DNA of 63,683 bases, taken from NCBI GenBank assembly GCA_002167845.2, contig NHBO02000034.1, positions 54,521-118,203 of the forward strand, read 5' to 3'. Positions 61,283 through 63,683 of this stretch are shown here, piece after piece; positions within the stretch are counted from its first letter, which is position 1; every line of letters begins with the position of its first letter. A program made the position numbers and the translations under genes. The notes beneath the pieces were generated by a model. It saw nothing but the letters and a program-made list of their open reading frames with translations. It was not told the DNA's origin and did no database searches. Origin of the DNA: Phycisphaera sp. TMED9 (GTDB lineage Bacteria; Planctomycetota; Phycisphaerae; Phycisphaerales; SM1A02).

Positions 61283-63683
61283 GCGGAAGCCTCCGCGTCG
61301 GGGGATGCGATCCGTTCATAGACCGCTCGCCGCCGCCGCTGCTTGATGATCGGCTTGACGTAGAACGCGTACATCATTCCCGCGACCGCGATGATGCAGC
61401 CGAGAAGTTGCAACACGACACCGTTTCTGTTGCCGACGCCGAGCACGGTGTAATTCAGTCCCTTGCTCGCCACGTCGCCCTGGAATCGAGGCTGATCGGG
61501 CGGATCCCATTGGGCCTGGAAGTACCAGAATCCCTCGTACTCCACCGGCGCGTTGACGCTGACCGGCCTCGGCTCGCTCCAGGCGTCCGCCGGGGCATCC
61601 CGAAAACGAAGCATGCTGGTGTAGTTTCGAATGTTCGAGGAGTCACCGTCGAAGTCACCGATGTGCGAGGTGAGCACGAACTCCTCGAGCGAGACATCCG
61701 CGGGGAGTGGCATCCGACGTCGACTGAACATCAGTTCGATCGCTCGTCCGTCGGCGAGACGAATCACGCTCGGCTCGTAGACGTGCCTGCGAAGGACCCA
61801 CTCGGGCCCGTCGAAGGGATACATGTGGAACCGAAGCCATGGCGATCGATCCATCCCCGGGACATCGATGCGAAGCCGCGAGAAGAAGTCCTTGGCATCC
61901 TTCGACCGTTGTTCCACTGGGACGACGAAGGGCTTTCGCTCGAATCTGGCCCGCGGCTCGTACTGGGTGACCGAGACCTCGAGTCCTCCCGGAATCGAAA
62001 TCGGAACCCCGACGCTGAGTTCGACGATCTCGGGTTCCGTGACCCCGATCGCATTGGCAAGTCGAAGTCGACCGGGCTCGGGACCGGCGAGGATGCTCAA
62101 CAGCGCCGCGCCGGTTCCACGCTCGTAGGTGAAGACGATGGAGTCGTCCCCGATGACCGGGCCGGCGTGCTGATCACCGCGATCCATGGGCGAACCATCG
62201 ACCACGTCGCGGGTCAGAGCGGGATCATCGAAGACCCATCGTCGGAACAGACCCTTGGGAGTCGAGATCTCGAGAATCGCCACCGAGACCTCACCACTCC
62301 CGATCATCAGGTCGTCCTGGACCGCGATCACTCGATAGCCGTAGCCGCTCTCACCGATCCGGTTGAACTCGCCTTCTCCATCGGGAGGAAGCGTCTCGGA
62401 GATCGGACGTTCGATCTCGATGCCGAGTTCCGGAATCTCGAGTCGCAACGTCGGCTTGGCCGCCAACGCCTGCACCTCGGACTCCGTCTCAAGCCAGCGG
62501 AAGACCAGCAACCCTCCGTCGGCCACGCTTCGTTCCGGATCGAACGCGCGGAGCACGTAGTCGTTGCTCCGATCCATCGATGGAGCGGCGATTCTCACCC
62601 AGGCGGTCGGATTGAGCGGCCCGTCCGCACCACCGGGCACCGCCCGGTCGCGCATCACCGCGTAGCGCAGGTACCCCGTGGCCTGGATCACCAGCTCGGG
62701 GGCGGGATCGTCCGGAGAAGTGGCCGGAATCGGCACATCGATGGGATCGATGGGAAGCGTGGGCTCACCGATGCCTCCCGGCCAGATCCAGTCACGATCG
62801 GCGATGTAGTCGTTGTAGAGGAAGTCGCCGTCGATCGGTCGCTCCGTCCATTCCAGATCCCCGACCTCACGGAGGTACAGCGCCCAGTTCTTGGACAGGT
62901 CGTTGCGGAGGAACAGGTGATCGGTCGGCGCAAACTCGAGTCCGACCAGAAGACTGGGATCGAAGAGTCGCTCCCCGTTGACCTTGACGTTGCGTTGGAA
63001 AGGTTGCGCCGGATCGGTCGAGAAGATCAGATCCTCGGTGTATTCGGGGTACCCCGCGATGATCTGCCGGATGAACCGTTCTCCGTCTCCACGCTGGATC
63101 ATCAGATTGACGCTGAACGCACGTTCGCCGGCGTCTTCGCCCGAGAGCAGTTCCCAGGCGGGATCGATGCTCTGCACACTGATGTCGTACCGCTGATCAC
63201 CAAGTCCGAGGCTGGTGGCGTTGCCGGGCATGGCCAGCAGGCTTCCGCGATCAACGACGTCACCGTTCGCCTCGTCGGCCACCACCGCGATGGTGACGGC
63301 CCGTCGAGCGACCGGAGCGTCTCCCTCGATCTTCGTGGTGAAGTAATAGACGCTGGCCAGACAGAGCATGATGATCCCGGTATGGATCATCCAGACCCCG
63401 AGGTTGATGGTGTTCAGCGGAATTCGGCGCAACGTGGTCACCGTCATGTTCACGCACAGCAGCCCGATCAGGAGGTTGAAGGGCCACCAATGGAACCACT
63501 CGAACTCGGTCATCTCGAGCCCCCGCCACTGACGAATCTGGGCGTACTCCCAGGCATCGGGATGGAAGAGGTTGGGATGAACCGGATAGACGATGCCCGC
63601 CGAGCCGATGCTCATGAAGAGAAACAGCAGGACGAGGAGCGTGATGCCCAGGCTGACGTTCGAAAAGAGATCGAACAGCCACA
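61279..63683 (-). CDS. resB: ResB-family cytochrome c biogenesis protein, 5' end cut by window edge
   Basis: The reading frame is open from the stop at 61279 to the window edge, giving about 801 residues with the N terminus missing. The first visible residues WLFDLFSNVSLGITLLVLL match the ResB start, where a DxxxSxxxG motif leads into the first helix. SIGSAGIVYP follows, then a second and third helix (WPFNLLIGLLCVNMTVTTL, TINLGVWMIHTGIIML), a very long periplasmic domain, and a last helix near the C terminus (LGCIIAVAGMMYAFYV). ResB works with CcsA, overlapping by four bases, to move and ligate heme. An internal ATG at 63615 is not the real start. Confidence 0.88.
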   Translation of the reverse strand, partial: WLFDLFSNVSLGITLLVLLFLFMSIGSAGIVYPVHPNLFHPDAWEYAQIRQWRGLEMTEFEWFHWWPFNLLIGLLCVNMTVTTLRRIPLNTINLGVWMIHTGIIMLCLASVYYFTTKIEGDAPVARRAVTIAVVADEANGDVVDRGSLLAMPGNATSLGLGDQRYDISVQSIDPAWELLSGEDAGERAFSVNLMIQRGDGERFIRQIIAGYPEYTEDLIFSTDPAQPFQRNVKVNGERLFDPSLLVGLEFAPTDHLFLRNDLSKNWALYLREVGDLEWTERPIDGDFLYNDYIADRDWIWPGGIGEPTLPIDPIDVPIPATSPDDPAPELVIQATGYLRYAVMRDRAVPGGADGPLNPTAWVRIAAPSMDRSNDYVLRAFDPERSVADGGLLVFRWLETESEVQALAAKPTLRLEIPELGIEIERPISETLPPDGEGEFNRIGESGYGYRVIAVQDDLMIGSGEVSVAILEISTPKGLFRRWVFDDPALTRDVVDGSPMDRGDQHAGPVIGDDSIVFTYERGTGAALLSILAGPEPGRLRLANAIGVTEPEIVELSVGVPISIPGGLEVSVTQYEPRARFERKPFVVPVEQRSKDAKDFFSRLRIDVPGMDRSPWLRFHMYPFDGPEWVLRRHVYEPSVIRLADGRAIELMFSRRRMPLPADVSLEEFVLTSHIGDFDGDSSNIRNYTSMLRFRDAPADAWSEPRPVSVNAPVEYEGFWYFQAQWDPPDQPRFQGDVASKGLNYTVLGVGNRNGVVLQLLGCIIAVAGMMYAFYVKPIIKQRRRRAVYERIASPDAEASA

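Overview
The window is high-GC bacterial DNA with tightly packed genes, many ATGA/GTGA start-stop overlaps and frequent GTG starts. It looks like a member of the Planctomycetota, most likely class Phycisphaerae. The evidence is three secreted proteins ending in dockerin-like tags (DLN.DG.V..AD....L..WG), a PEGA lipoprotein, a squalene-type carotenoid gene set (two CrtI-like oxidoreductases, an aldehyde dehydrogenase and an acyltransferase), and a Gram-negative lipopolysaccharide toolkit (KdsC, LptC/LptA-like, LptB, LpxL-like, PagL-like). The assignment is inferred from gene content; no rRNA gene is present.

Layout. 1-6454: two divergent carotenoid transcription units, the rightward one ending in tryptophan 2,3-dioxygenase. 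6522-8132: a secreted protein with a dockerin-like tag. 8238-15749: a leftward run with a very long LptC/OstA-like protein, KdsC, a protein kinase, its pseudokinase paralogue, a CPBP membrane protease and ribosomal protein S20. 15871-20679: a FIST sensor, a GspE/PilB ATPase and a membrane-anchored coiled-coil protein with a BRCT-like end, closed by a perfect terminator. 20767-22999: an LpxL-like acyltransferase, a receiver protein and two small genes, the last broken by an 11-nt duplication. 23076-27708: a small protein, PopT (DUF368), GalE, a PagL-like barrel, a candidate ~400-nt non-coding RNA and a Nudix hydrolase.

27808-32474 is a rightward operon for a Tat-exported molybdenum hydroxylase (2Fe-2S, molybdopterin and FAD/4Fe-4S subunits), a small Cys-rich protein and a MocA-like cofactor enzyme; MoaA lies nearby on the other strand. 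34485-38900 holds a receiver, a PEGA lipoprotein, LptB, a DUF4870 protein, a CorC-like protein and YbeY. 38908-42435 is part of complex I (nuoD, nuoE, a small extra ORF, nuoF). 42656-50754 has an ABC permease, a tagged subtilase, MotB/MotA, HU, a SerA-like dehydrogenase and a tagged ScyD-like protein. 51018-59129 has enolase, an acyl-CoA dehydrogenase, an acyl-CoA synthetase and a heterodimeric ABC exporter. 59145-63683 is a system II cytochrome c maturation unit (ResB cut by the window edge, CcsA and a small helical protein).

Together the genes describe an aerobic or respiring, pigmented bacterium with a genuine outer membrane. The least explained items are the structured RNA locus at 26765-27194, the kinase/pseudokinase pair, the BRCT-like membrane protein and the giant LPS-transport-like protein.
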